A stretch of 21,002 nt of DNA. It comes from Spirochaetota bacterium (lineage in GTDB: Bacteria; Spirochaetota; Spirochaetia; Treponematales; Treponemataceae). Positions 6,843 to 13,691 of this stretch are shown piece after piece (the stretch's first letter is position 1; each line of letters starts with the position of its first letter). The notes beneath the pieces are model-generated. The model did no database searches. It saw nothing but the letters and a program-made list of their open reading frames with translations, and was not told the DNA's origin. The translations under genes were made by a program, and so were the position numbers. Location: assembly GCA_029571425.1 (NCBI GenBank), contig JAKPSR010000241.1, forward strand, positions 1 through 21,002, in the 5' to 3' direction.

Positions 6843-8128
6843 GCGAGAGTTCCGTCCGCGAGGCGGCGGAATACGCGCTTGGCCTTTCCCTCTTGCCTCG
6901 GCAGGGCGCCGGGCGCGAAGACGTCGCCCTTCGGCGAGAAGCCGAGCGCTTCCTTCAGCACCTTCTCCACCGCGAAGCCGGTGACGCCGCTCTCCGCCTC
7001 CACGTTGACGCGGACGTCGGTGACCCCGTTCTCTTCCTCGATGATGATCTGGTAGTTGTTGAGCACGCCCGGTATCGACATCAGGGCCTGCTCGACCTGG
7101 CTCGGGAAGAAGTTCACTCCCTTGACGATCAGCATGTCGTCGACGCGGCCCATGATCGGCGCGAGGCGAAGGTGGGTGCGCCCGCAGGAGCACGGCTCGC
7201 GCGACAGTATCTTCGAGAGATCGCCGGTGCGGAAGCGGATCACGGGCAGGGCCTCGCGGGTCAGCGCCGTGATCGCGAGCTCGCCGATCTCGCCGTCGCG
7301 GACCGGCTCGTGGGTGTCCCGGTCGAGTATCTCGACGAGGTAGTGGTCTTCCCAGACGTGGATGCCGTCGTGCGCGCGGCAGTCCTGGCCGAGCGTGCCG
7401 ACCCCGCCGGTTTCCGTCATCCCGTAGATGTCGAAGACCTCGATGCCGAGCCCCTCGGTAAGTCTTTTCTTCATCGCGTCAGAGAAGGCCTCCGCGCCGA
7501 AGATCCCGTACTTAAGCTCGGGAAGCGCCTGCCCTGAGGCCTCGAGCTCCTCCATCAGCCTGATCCCGTAGGAGACGACCCCGGTGAATACCCGCGTGCC
7601 GAAATCGCGCGCGAGCTTGATCTGCCGCGCCGTGTTTCCGGCGCCCGTCGGGACGACGAAGAGCCCGTAGCGGCGCGCGCCGTGGTACATCCCGAAGCCG
7701 CCGTTGAATAGGCCGAAGGAGGGGGTGATCTGCACGACGTCGCTCGGGAGGGCGCCCGCCATCGCGTAGCAGCGCGCCATGCACGAGGCCCACTGGTCGA
7801 GGTCGGCCTGGGTGTAGGGCATCACGACCGGCGTGCCTGTCGAGCCGGAGGACATGTGCATCTCGACGACGCGCTTCCGGTCGACGCAGAGCAGGCCCAT
7901 CGGGTAGGTGTCCCGGAAAACGGTCTTGTTGATCGTCGGGAAACGGGCGATGTCCGAAAGGGCCTTGAGGTCCGCGGGGCGTACGCCGGCCGCGTCGAAG
8001 CTTTTCCTGTAAACGGGGTTGTTCCCGTACGCGTGGGCCAGTATCTTCTTCAGCCGCTCGAGCTGTAGCGCCTCGATCCGGCCTCTTTCCATCGTCTCCA
8101 GCTCACGCTCGAAATACACGTCGCTCAT
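6839..8128 (-). CDS. paaK: Phenylacetate-CoA ligase family (AMP-forming), last gene of the ECF-ior operon
   Basis: The 429-residue product belongs to the adenylate-forming PaaK family, which activates aryl-acetic acids such as phenylacetate or indoleacetate to CoA thioesters through an acyl-AMP. The P-loop SSGSTGTP is at residues 93-100. Later motifs include a GMTETGG adenylate-binding segment, FRTGDL, a CSCGRTH cysteine cluster typical of this family, and GRVDDMLIVKGVNFFPSQVE. The length matches PaaK. Its ATG overlaps the iorB stop by four bases (ATGA). Placement after iorAB is a recurrent arrangement and suggests interconversion of the aryl-acetyl-CoA made by IorAB and the free acid. Substrate preference cannot be read from the sequence. 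Confidence 0.9.
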   Translation of the reverse strand: MSDVYFERELETMERGRIEALQLERLKKILAHAYGNNPVYRKSFDAAGVRPADLKALSDIARFPTINKTVFRDTYPMGLLCVDRKRVVEMHMSSGSTGTPVVMPYTQADLDQWASCMARCYAMAGALPSDVVQITPSFGLFNGGFGMYHGARRYGLFVVPTGAGNTARQIKLARDFGTRVFTGVVSYGIRLMEELEASGQALPELKYGIFGAEAFSDAMKKRLTEGLGIEVFDIYGMTETGGVGTLGQDCRAHDGIHVWEDHYLVEILDRDTHEPVRDGEIGELAITALTREALPVIRFRTGDLSKILSREPCSCGRTHLRLAPIMGRVDDMLIVKGVNFFPSQVEQALMSIPGVLNNYQIIIEEENGVTDVRVNVEAESGVTGFAVEKVLKEALGFSPKGDVFAPGALPRQEGKAKRVFRRLADGTLA

Positions 8129-8718
8129 CTTGCGTTCTCCTTACCCGCGCGGAACGCGCGCAGGTTCAACTCGCGGTGCCGTTCGCCCACGCAGGCGGCG
8201 ATAGCCTCTTCCCATTTGCCCTCGAGCGAGGGCAGTCCCGCGGACGCCGCGCCGAGCGCGACGACGTTCGCGGCCTTCGCGTTCCCAAGCCCATGCGCGA
8301 TCCCGATCGCGTCGATCGAGACAAGGCGAGGAAACGCCCGCGCGAGCCTTTCGTCGACGTCGGCGGGGTAGGTCGCCTTTCCCGAGGACACCGTCACCGG
8401 GACGATGCGCTGGGTCGAGACGACCGCCAAGGCGCCGGGCTTTAGGTAGTGCGCGTAGCGGAGGGCCTCCGCGCTCTCGAGGGATACGAGGAGGTCGACG
8501 GTTCCCTCCCATACGAGCGGGCTGTGGACCTTCGCTCCGAAGCGTACCTGCGCGAGCACGGAGCCCCCGCGCTGCGCCATCCCGTGCACCTCGTTTCCCT
8601 TCACGTCGGCGCCCGAGAGGATCGCCGCGTGCGCGATCACGGAGCTCACGAGGAGCACCCCTTGGCCGCCGACCCCTACGAGGAGGACGTTAGTCACGCC
8701 GTTCGAGGTTTCGCTCAT
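8125..8718 (-). CDS. iorB: Indolepyruvate ferredoxin oxidoreductase, beta subunit
   Basis: The 197-residue subunit starts at the ATG at 8718, overlapping the iorA stop by four bases. The frame is open further upstream, but that part lies antisense to nothing useful and inside iorA. It shows the hallmark of the 2-oxoacid oxidoreductase gamma domain: GVGGQGVLLVSSVIAHAA near the N-terminus, followed by GNEVHGMAQRGGSV. With IorA it would oxidatively decarboxylate aryl-pyruvates (indolepyruvate, phenylpyruvate) with CoA and ferredoxin. The length is typical of IorB. It is coupled on both sides, to iorA and to the paaK-like gene. Confidence 0.93.
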   Translation of the reverse strand: MSETSNGVTNVLLVGVGGQGVLLVSSVIAHAAILSGADVKGNEVHGMAQRGGSVLAQVRFGAKVHSPLVWEGTVDLLVSLESAEALRYAHYLKPGALAVVSTQRIVPVTVSSGKATYPADVDERLARAFPRLVSIDAIGIAHGLGNAKAANVVALGAASAGLPSLEGKWEEAIAACVGERHRELNLRAFRAGKENAR

Positions 8719-10478
8719 ACCGACGCCTCCCGCTCGGCGATCGCGCCGAACTTGCACACCTGGTCGCAGAGCCCGCAGCCCGCGCAAAGCTCCTCGGATA
8801 TCCGCGGCGGCTTGCCGCGCTCCGGTGCCTCGATGGCCGGGCAGCCGAGCCTGACGCAGGCTTGGCACGCCTTGCACTTCGATTGGTCGATCGCGCGCGC
8901 GGGGCCCACGGCCTTCCGCTCGCGCAGGGGGCAGGGCGCGCGAGTCACGATCATGGAGGTGGTCTCTGAGGCGAGCGCCTCGGCGACCGCGCGCTCGGTT
9001 TGGCTAAGGTCGTAGGGGTTTACCGTCTCGACGCGCGGCATCCCGCACGCGCGCGCGACCGCCTCGATCGAGACCTCGGTCGTGGTCTCGCCCATCAGCG
9101 TGCGCCCCGTGCCGGGGTGGTCCTGGTGGCCGGTCATCGCCGTCGTGCGGTTATCGAGGACGACGAGGACCGATCGTCCCTTGTTGTACACGACGTCGAG
9201 CATGCCGGTGATCCCGGAATGGAAGAAGGTCGAGTCCCCGACGACTCCGACGACGCGCCGCTGCTCGCCTGCCTTGTCGATTCCCTGAGCGACGGAGAAG
9301 CCGCCGCCCATGCAGAGGATGGTGTCGGTGCGCGACAGGGGCGGGAAGACGGCGAGGCTGTAGCAGCCGATGTCGCCGGTCACGAGGACGTCGTGCTTGC
9401 CGAGCGCGAAGAAGAGGCCGCGGTGCGGGCATCCGGGGCAGAGAACGGGCGGGCGCGCCGGCAGGTCGGCGGCCTCCGCGAGCGGGGCGGGCAGCGCGGG
9501 CGCGGCCTCGCCGGGAAAGAGCGCCGCCTTCAGCGCGAGCGCCTTCGGGACCGAGAACTCGCCGATCCCGCCGATCAGGTTGCGTCCGTCGCAGGCGATG
9601 CCCATCGCGCGGACGTGCTCCTCCAGGATGTCCTCGTTCTCCTCGACGACGACGAGGCGGTCGACGGATGACGCAAACTCGCGGATCAGCGCGTCGGGGA
9701 AGGGCCAGGCGAAACCGAGCTTGAGGACGGAGGCGTCGGGGAACGCCTCGCGGACGTAATTATAGGCGATCCCCTCGGCGATGAATCCGAGCGAGCGGTC
9801 GCCCGCCTCGATCCGGTTTAAGTGGCTTCGCTCGGCGTCGCGCGCGAGCTCTCCTAGGCGCGACTCGACGCGCTTTCGCATCTCGCGCCCCCAGACCGGG
9901 AGCGGGCAGAAGCGTGAGGGATTCCGCTCGAAATGGGCGGCGCGCTCCCCCGTTCGCTCTCCCGTCTCGACGAGGGAGCGGGAGTGGCTCACTCGGGTGG
10001 TGAGGCGGAGTATCACCGGCGTCTTGCGCAGCTCGGAAAGCTCAAGCCCGTAGCGCACGGCGGCGAGGCACTCGGATGAGTCGGCGGGCTCGAGGACCGG
10101 GACCTTCGCGAAGCGCGCGAAGTGCCGGGTATCCTGCTCGTTCTGGGACGAGTGCTGCCCCGGGTCGTCGGCGACGCAGACGAGCATTCCGCCCTCGGTG
10201 CCGACGTAGGAGAGCGTCATCAGCGGGTCCGCCGCGACGATGAGCCCGACGTGCTTCATCGTCACGATCGCGCGGACCCCCGCGTAGGAGGCCCCGGCCG
10301 CCGCCTCGAGGGCGACCTTCTCGTTCGGCGACCACTCGAGGTAGACGTCTTCCTTGCGGAGGGCGAGGTTCTCGAGGATCTCGGTCGAGGGTGTGCCGGG
10401 GTAGCCGAAGGCGGCGCTTACGCCAGCCTCCCACGCCCCGCGCGCGACCGCCTCGTTGCCGGTCATCAATGTTGACAT
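8715..10478 (-). CDS. iorA: Indolepyruvate ferredoxin oxidoreductase, alpha subunit
   Basis: The 587-residue catalytic subunit of an anaerobic aryl-pyruvate:ferredoxin oxidoreductase contains all expected parts. The N-terminal pyrimidine-binding domain starts TGNEAVARGAWEAGV and contains FGYPGTPSTEI. The thiamine-diphosphate domain has CPGCPHRG (from Cys347), GDS at 414-416 and DN at 442-443, the usual Mg/TPP motif spacing. The C-terminal 2[4Fe-4S] ferredoxin domain has C535-x2-C538-x2-C541-x4-C546 and C565-x2-C568-x2-C571-x3-C575. The reaction is aryl-pyruvate + CoA + oxidised ferredoxin to aryl-acetyl-CoA + CO2 + reduced ferredoxin. AAGGTG lies eight bases before the ATG at 10478. The gene follows ecfT by 33 bases on the same strand with no terminator visible, so it is probably co-transcribed with the transporter. 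Confidence 0.95.
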   Translation of the reverse strand: MSTLMTGNEAVARGAWEAGVSAAFGYPGTPSTEILENLALRKEDVYLEWSPNEKVALEAAAGASYAGVRAIVTMKHVGLIVAADPLMTLSYVGTEGGMLVCVADDPGQHSSQNEQDTRHFARFAKVPVLEPADSSECLAAVRYGLELSELRKTPVILRLTTRVSHSRSLVETGERTGERAAHFERNPSRFCPLPVWGREMRKRVESRLGELARDAERSHLNRIEAGDRSLGFIAEGIAYNYVREAFPDASVLKLGFAWPFPDALIREFASSVDRLVVVEENEDILEEHVRAMGIACDGRNLIGGIGEFSVPKALALKAALFPGEAAPALPAPLAEAADLPARPPVLCPGCPHRGLFFALGKHDVLVTGDIGCYSLAVFPPLSRTDTILCMGGGFSVAQGIDKAGEQRRVVGVVGDSTFFHSGITGMLDVVYNKGRSVLVVLDNRTTAMTGHQDHPGTGRTLMGETTTEVSIEAVARACGMPRVETVNPYDLSQTERAVAEALASETTSMIVTRAPCPLRERKAVGPARAIDQSKCKACQACVRLGCPAIEAPERGKPPRISEELCAGCGLCDQVCKFGAIAEREASV

Positions 10479-10511
10479 ACAGTACGCACCTTGCGATGAG
10501 CGGGCATGCCG

Positions 10512-11279
10512 CTACAGGATGTGGCCGGCGACGACCGCCGCGGCCTGGGTCGCGAAGCAGAGGGAGAGGAGAACGAGGTCCCCGACGGTGACGGGGACGA
10601 CGCGCGGCCGCGCCGTGCTTCGGGGATCGAAGCCCCGCGTCTCGATCGAGAGGGATAGGGTGTCCACGTCCCGCGCGCACGAGACGAGCAGGGGAAGCGA
10701 CAGCCTGAGGATCATCCCGACCTTGCGCAGGGGGTTCCCTGTTTCGGTATTGTATCCCCGGGCGGCCTCGGCCTGCAAGACCTGCCGCATCCGGTCCCCG
10801 AATGTGGGAATGAAGCGAAGCGCGGTGACGAGCATGATCGAGTACGCGCCGGGGAGTCGGAAGGTCCCGGATACGAGCGAGACCACCTGGGTCTGGCTCG
10901 TCAGCGAGAGCATCAGCGGGATCGAGCCCACCGAGGCTATCATCCGAAGCGAGAGGAGGGCGCAGCTCCAGAGCCCGACGTCGGTGACCGCGCCGACGCG
11001 CGCGAAGGGGATCGCGTGGAAGACGGTTCGCCCGGCGTCGATCGTGAAAACCTGGAAGAGGCACAGGGTCAGCGCGCCGAAGAGGAGCGCCACGAGGGTA
11101 AGGCGAAAGGCGCGAAAGGCGCCCGACGCGAGGGCGACGAGACCCTCGATCAGGATGAGGAGGGCGATCGAGCGGAGGTCCTCGGTGAGGTAGGCCGCCG
11201 CGATGAAGCCGAGCATGGCGAGGAACTTGGCGAGCGGGGCCATTTCCCTCGGGTGCCTGATAAACGGAGTGCCGGTCAT
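10512..11279 (-). CDS. ecfT: ECF transporter transmembrane component EcfT
   Basis: This 255-residue membrane protein is the coupling subunit that transmits ATPase motion to the substrate-binding S component. The start at 11279 overlaps the preceding ATPase stop (ATGA). Several hydrophobic helices are visible (about 17-75 and 100-155). The two cytoplasmic coupling motifs appear as AARG ending at residue 175 and ETRG ending at 216, the expected A-R-G type signatures. It is encoded with its own S component and two ATPases, so this is a dedicated (group I) ECF transporter rather than a shared-module one. The 33 bases between its stop and iorA contain no hairpin. Confidence 0.9.
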   Translation of the reverse strand: MTGTPFIRHPREMAPLAKFLAMLGFIAAAYLTEDLRSIALLILIEGLVALASGAFRAFRLTLVALLFGALTLCLFQVFTIDAGRTVFHAIPFARVGAVTDVGLWSCALLSLRMIASVGSIPLMLSLTSQTQVVSLVSGTFRLPGAYSIMLVTALRFIPTFGDRMRQVLQAEAARGYNTETGNPLRKVGMILRLSLPLLVSCARDVDTLSLSIETRGFDPRSTARPRVVPVTVGDLVLLSLCFATQAAAVVAGHIL

Positions 11280-12106
11280 ACGGCCTCCCTTCGCGCGAGG
11301 GCGGCGACTTGGTCGGCGAGGGAGCGGACGAGGAGCGCGCGCTCCCCGCCCGAGGCGGGGAGATCGAGGCCGAGCGCGCGCGCGAGGCGCACGATGGGCG
11401 GGGCCGAGAGCATGGCGCGGGCTAGGAGGCCCGCGTCGGAGAAGAGCTCGGCGGGGGCGCAGTCCGCCTCGAGCTTTCCCGAGACGAGCACGAGGGCGCG
11501 GTCCGCGTAGCGGGCGACGAGGTCCATGTCGTGGCTGACGAGGACGACCGCCTTCCCGCGCCGCGCGAGGCCTCGCGCGAGCTCCATCACCCGCGTCGTT
11601 TCCGCCTCGTCCTGCGCGCTCGTCGGCTCGTCGAGGACGAGGACCTCGGGGTCGGTGGCGAGCACGGAGGCGAGGGCCACGCGCTGTCGTCTCGATCGGG
11701 TCAGCATCAAGGGATCGGCGTCGAGCTTCGCCGAGAGGTCCGCGCGGGCCGCGGCCTCGGCGATCCTCCCGTCCCATTCCGCGCGGGGAATACCGCAGTG
11801 GCGGAGGCCGAACGCGATCTCCTCGCGGACGGTGGCGCAGAGTATCTGCTGGTCGGGGTTTTGGAAGAGGAAGCCGACGCGCCGCGCGAGCTCGCTGGTC
11901 CGCGCGCGCTTGGTGTCGAGCCCGCAGACGGAGACTGTTCCCGCGGTCGGCTTCATTAGCCCGTTCAGGTGCTTGAGAAGCGTGGTCTTTCCCGCGCCGT
12001 TCGGCCCGACGAGGGCGACGAACTCGCCTGGCTTGACCGAGAACGAGAGGTCCCGGAGTATGGGCGTCTTGCGCACCGACGCGGAGAGCCGGTCGACGCG
12101 GATCAT
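11276..12106 (-). CDS. ecfA: ECF transporter ATPase with degenerate LSGGQ signature
   Basis: The 276-residue ATPase drives the ECF transporter. Walker A is GPNGAGKT (34-41), the Q-loop is FQNPDQQ with Gln82, Walker B is VLVLDEP with Glu160, and the switch histidine is His192 in VSHDMDL; all are canonical. The ABC signature is not: where LSGGQ is expected, LTRSRRQRVALA occurs (135-146), replacing both glycines, and the D-loop reads SAQD instead of SALD. In a head-to-tail dimer this signature faces the partner's Walker A, so one composite site should be impaired. The C-terminal extension (about 215-276) is typical of EcfA proteins. It overlaps both neighbours by four bases. Confidence 0.92.
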   Translation of the reverse strand: MIRVDRLSASVRKTPILRDLSFSVKPGEFVALVGPNGAGKTTLLKHLNGLMKPTAGTVSVCGLDTKRARTSELARRVGFLFQNPDQQILCATVREEIAFGLRHCGIPRAEWDGRIAEAAARADLSAKLDADPLMLTRSRRQRVALASVLATDPEVLVLDEPTSAQDEAETTRVMELARGLARRGKAVVLVSHDMDLVARYADRALVLVSGKLEADCAPAELFSDAGLLARAMLSAPPIVRLARALGLDLPASGGERALLVRSLADQVAALARREAV

Positions 12107-12957
12107 CGCGCGGCCCCCGCGGGGACGAGCTCCCCGATCGCGGCGACGGCCTCGGCCTCGGAGGAGGGAAGGCTTCCCTCAAGAAGACCGCGCTCGCGAA
12201 GCTCATCGGCAAGCTCGAGCCAGGCGGGGAGGCGAAGGCCCGCGTCGCGGAGGAGGCTTGGTTTCTGGCATGCCTCGGCGGGCGAGCCCCTGAACGCGAG
12301 GCGCCCTCGGGCGAAGACCAGGATCTCGTCGGCGAACTCGAGCATCAAGTCGAGGTCTCGCTCGATCACCACGGCCGTCGTACCGTCGCGCGCGCGCATG
12401 TCGTCGACGATCGAGAAGAAGCGTCGGGCGCCCTCGGGATCGAGGGCGCTCGTCCCCTCGTCGACGAGCAGTATCCTTGGGCGGAGGGCGACGGCGCTCG
12501 CCATCACCAGGCGCTGCTTTTGGCCGCCCGAAAGGGACGCGGTGTGCCGGCGCTCGAAGCCGGCGAGCCCGACGCGCGCGAGGGCGTCCGAGACGCGGCG
12601 CGCGATCTCGTCGAACTCGAGCCCGCGTTGGACGAGGGCGAAGGCCACTTCCTCCTCGACGGTCAGGCTGATGATCTGGGAGTCCGGGTCGTCGAAGACG
12701 CTCGTGATGATCGCGCCGATCTCAGCGTGCCCGCGCTCGGTTGGGTCGGACCCGTCGACGCGGATCGACCCGGAGAAGGTTCCCGGGAACACGCGGGGCG
12801 CGGTGCCGTTGAGGAGGCGGAAGAGCGTCGTCTTGCCGGAACACTCGGCTCCGGTCGCGCAGACAAGCCTGCCCGGGCCCGACGCAAAGCTAACGCCGTC
12901 GAGGGCGGGGCCTTCCTGCCCGTCGTAAACGAAGCCGACGGACTCGAGTTGGATCAC
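12103..12957 (-). CDS. ecfA: ECF transporter ATPase with degenerate Walker A, Q-loop and H-loop
   Basis: The 284-residue ATPase begins with GTG at 12957, overlapping the S-component stop as GTGA. The signature LSGGQKQR (142-149) and Walker B LLVDE with Glu167 are intact. Other catalytic elements are altered: Walker A is GAECSGKT (36-43) rather than GPNGSGKT, the Q-loop glutamine is Asp89 in FDDPDSQ, the proline after DE is glycine, and the switch histidine is Arg200 in IERDLDL. These changes all fall in the nucleotide site that pairs with the degenerate signature of the other ATPase. The protein still looks like a functional partner subunit rather than a decaying gene, because the frame is intact and the signature is perfect. 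Confidence 0.92.
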   Translation of the reverse strand: MIQLESVGFVYDGQEGPALDGVSFASGPGRLVCATGAECSGKTTLFRLLNGTAPRVFPGTFSGSIRVDGSDPTERGHAEIGAIITSVFDDPDSQIISLTVEEEVAFALVQRGLEFDEIARRVSDALARVGLAGFERRHTASLSGGQKQRLVMASAVALRPRILLVDEGTSALDPEGARRFFSIVDDMRARDGTTAVVIERDLDLMLEFADEILVFARGRLAFRGSPAEACQKPSLLRDAGLRLPAWLELADELRERGLLEGSLPSSEAEAVAAIGELVPAGAAR

Positions 12958-13502
12958 GATGCGACGTCCGGGTCTTTCAGCCGGAGCACTCGGCGCAGAG
13001 GCTCGTACGCGAGTTGGGTTATAACCGTGTTGGCGATCGCGGTGGGCACGACCACGGAAAGTATCATCACGTATTTCGCGCCCTTGCCTTGGGACATCAA
13101 AATGAAGGAAAGAATCAGCACGAAGGTAACCCCAGAGGCGAGCGTCGAGAGGAAGGTGACGAGGGCGGGCTTGAGGCTGTACCCGGCGATCGGAACGCGG
13201 TAGCGGGGCCTCGAGAGGAGGTAGCAGGCGAGACAGCCAATCGGCTCGGACACGAAATTAAGGAAGGGAACCGGCGAACCCGAGGTCAACTGGGAGAGTA
13301 TGGCGGCGACGATCCCGATCGCGAGGGCTTGGACGAGCCCGGGACGAACGAGCAAGATCGCGAGGCAGTACATGGCGATGATGAAGTTGGGGGTTACCGG
13401 CAGTTTCGGAAAGAACATCCGGATGACCGCGCCCGCGGCCAAGAGGATACCAGTCAGGATAATATCCCGCGTCGTCAGGTGTTTCGTCGTGCTTTCGCTC
13501 AT
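12954..13502 (-). CDS. ECF transporter substrate-binding S component (TrpP-like)
   Basis: The 182-residue integral membrane protein has about five or six hydrophobic helices and is the first gene of a seven-gene operon. AAAAGGAGA (13508-13516) precedes the ATG. It opens TTRDIILTGILLAAGAVIR, then PNFIIAMYCLAILLVRP, then AIGIVAAILSQLTSG. This layout resembles, from memory, the TrpP tryptophan-transporter family within the ECF S-component clan; I could not align it. Adjacent genes supply two ATPases and EcfT, so S-component identity is firm. Linkage to indolepyruvate oxidoreductase makes tryptophan or another aromatic amino acid or acid the best substrate guess. Vitamin S components would be the alternative. 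Confidence 0.82.
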   Translation of the reverse strand: MSESTTKHLTTRDIILTGILLAAGAVIRMFFPKLPVTPNFIIAMYCLAILLVRPGLVQALAIGIVAAILSQLTSGSPVPFLNFVSEPIGCLACYLLSRPRYRVPIAGYSLKPALVTFLSTLASGVTFVLILSFILMSQGKGAKYVMILSVVVPTAIANTVITQLAYEPLRRVLRLKDPDVAS

Positions 13503-13524
13503 CGTGATCTCCTTTTATATCGGT

Positions 13525-13562
13525 ATCATATCAACACCCGGTGTTTCTGTCAATAGAAACAC
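13525..13562 (-). promoter_or_regulatory. Promoter with two overlapping perfect inverted repeats, controlling the ECF-ior operon
   Basis: On the minus strand TTGACA (13548-13553), a 17-base spacer and TATGAT (13525-13530) form a near-consensus promoter. AACACC-G-GGTGTT (13533-13545) fills most of the spacer. GTGTTTCT-N6-AGAAACAC (13541-13562) straddles the -35. The two repeats share a half-site, giving three alternating GTGTT elements. This is a classic position for a repressor. The regulator is unidentified; none of the regulators in this window is an obvious match. Confidence 0.7.
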
Positions 13563-13602
13563 GTCGAATAAAGTCGGCTTATATCATAGAAATGAACTAG
13601 GG

Positions 13603-13637
13603 TTTTTGGGGATTTTTCGGCAAAAAAAGGAAAAAAA
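13603..13637. promoter_or_regulatory. Four helically phased A/T tracts (predicted bent DNA)
   Basis: T5 at 13603-13607, T5 at 13613-13617, A7 at 13622-13628 and A7 at 13631-13637 have centres spaced about 10, 10 and 9 bases. They end two bases before the -35 of the histone-like gene. Such phasing predicts intrinsic curvature and an UP-element-like activating region. Nothing else was recognised in the 189-bp divergent gap 13503-13691 apart from the two promoters and ribosome sites. Confidence 0.5.
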
Positions 13638-13638
13638 C

Positions 13639-13667
13639 TTGATACATCCGATTTCTCGGGTTACAGT
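13639..13667 (+). promoter_or_regulatory. Promoter for the histone-H1-like gene
   Basis: TTGATA (13639-13644), a 17-base spacer and TACAGT (13662-13667) lie 25 bases before the first ATG. The phased A tracts sit immediately upstream. Confidence 0.5.
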
Positions 13668-13691
13668 AATACAAAATTCGTTAGGGAGCAT

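Noticed and set aside
10042..11064. A 340-codon minus-strand frame crossing iorA and ecfT
   Set aside because: It lies out of frame within two well-supported genes and has low-complexity Arg/Pro/Ala content. It is a shadow frame.
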